A model generated the notes under the pieces. It had not been told where the DNA came from and did not search any database. It was given only the letters and a program-made list of their open reading frames with translations. From Oligoflexia bacterium (GTDB lineage: Bacteria; Bdellovibrionota; UBA1018), in contig CAIYTD010000173.1 of the NCBI GenBank assembly GCA_903928955.1, forward strand, positions 1 to 5,571: a stretch of DNA of 5,571 nt. Direction: 5' to 3'. The translations under genes were made by a program, and so were the position numbers. Of this stretch, positions 5,406 to 5,571 are shown piece by piece. Numbering within the stretch: position 1 is the stretch's first letter; each line of letters opens with the position of its first letter.

Positions 5406-5571
5406 AAGCTCCCATGCAGAGTTGACCATGGCATCGCCCTTCCCCAACATGGGTAACGGATAAAAGGGCTTCAGGAGATTGAAGCTTTCCCTGTTTGAGT
5501 CGTTCCATAATTTGATCTCGAGTGACTTCTAGGCAAGGGCATAAAAACTCATTGTTCAGGGAAGATTCCGG
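5314..5571 (-). CDS. BFD-type [2Fe-2S]-binding protein, C-terminal part (runs off the right edge)
   Basis: The frame is open from the window edge to the stop at 5314-5316, giving 85 residues with the N-terminus missing. Numbered from the edge, it reads C-P-C-L-E-V-T (C11, C13), then the helix of RDQIMERLKQGKL and TVxxG-like THVGEGRCHGQLC (C47, C52). The C-x-C-x-E-V-T start and G-R-C-x-G-x-x-C end match the BFD-like [2Fe-2S] domain of the kind at the C-terminus of opine oxidase, HCN synthase and sarcosine-oxidase-type flavoproteins, which use a C-x4-C pair rather than the C-x2-C of bacterioferritin-associated ferredoxin. A tail of about 30 residues with four Trp follows, ending WRFPWSDWLLTHN. 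The internal ATG at 5506-5508 would drop the first cysteine pair, so the true start lies outside. It could be a small stand-alone ferredoxin-like protein or the end of a larger oxidoreductase. The tail overlaps the hydrolase gene by 92 bases. Confidence 0.72.
   Translation of the reverse strand, partial: PESSLNNEFLCPCLEVTRDQIMERLKQGKLQSPEALLSVTHVGEGRCHGQLCMGAFKRMLLDQDLEIAHWIDWRFPWSDWLLTHN

Noticed and set aside
5465..5488. Hairpin AGGGCTTCA/TGAAGCTTT (9 bp with two G-U pairs) downstream of the hydrolase stop
   Set aside because: Considered as the hydrolase terminator, but no U-tract follows and it lies within the iron-sulfur coding sequence. The pairing may be chance.

Overview
The window looks like a Gram-negative chromosome with modest GC (roughly low-to-mid 40s % in the genes, by eye). 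The style of the XRE regulator (QFISNIERG with a proline-rich follow-on) and the small secreted orphan beside housekeeping genes remind me of Bdellovibrio-type predatory bacteria (Bdellovibrionota). That placement is an impression from memory, not a demonstrated assignment.

Layout, left to right. Bases 1-80 hold a hairpin whose U-tract faces left, then the start region of greA. greA (81-560, +) and recG (about 508-2742, +) overlap by more than 50 bases in different frames and form a housekeeping pair: GreA rescues backtracked RNA polymerase, and RecG remodels stalled forks and removes R-loops. A strong 11-bp hairpin (2758-2789) ends the pair and also serves the gene arriving from the other side. 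That gene (2797-3585, -) encodes an exported 262-residue protein of unknown function. Its centre is about 36 % glutamine with many cysteines and an alternating Q-x-Q-x-Q pattern. A VDC[G/A]HH motif occurs once on each side of this centre.

Bases 3586-3917 are a 332-base divergent intergenic region. It contains the Shine-Dalgarno site of the secreted gene, a 37-base stem-loop whose three non-Watson-Crick positions are all G-U wobbles in plus-strand RNA, and a block of about 17 % GC. It ends in a TTGACA promoter so close to the next ATG that the message is probably leaderless, with a perfect 11-base palindrome between its -35 and -10 boxes.

That promoter drives an XRE-family regulator (3918-4355, +) and, 21 bases later, an alpha/beta hydrolase (4377-5405, +). 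The two very likely form a small self-regulated operon. The last 92 bases of the hydrolase gene overlap tail to tail with a minus-strand gene that runs off the right edge (5314-5571). That gene carries a BFD-type [2Fe-2S] domain with a C-x-C ... C-x4-C cysteine pattern. Both proteins have their recognisable cores outside the overlap, so only their C-terminal tails share DNA.

I see no transposase, CRISPR array, tRNA or rRNA. The least explained parts are the Gln/Cys-rich exported protein, the 37-base stem-loop and the leaderless XRE-hydrolase operon.
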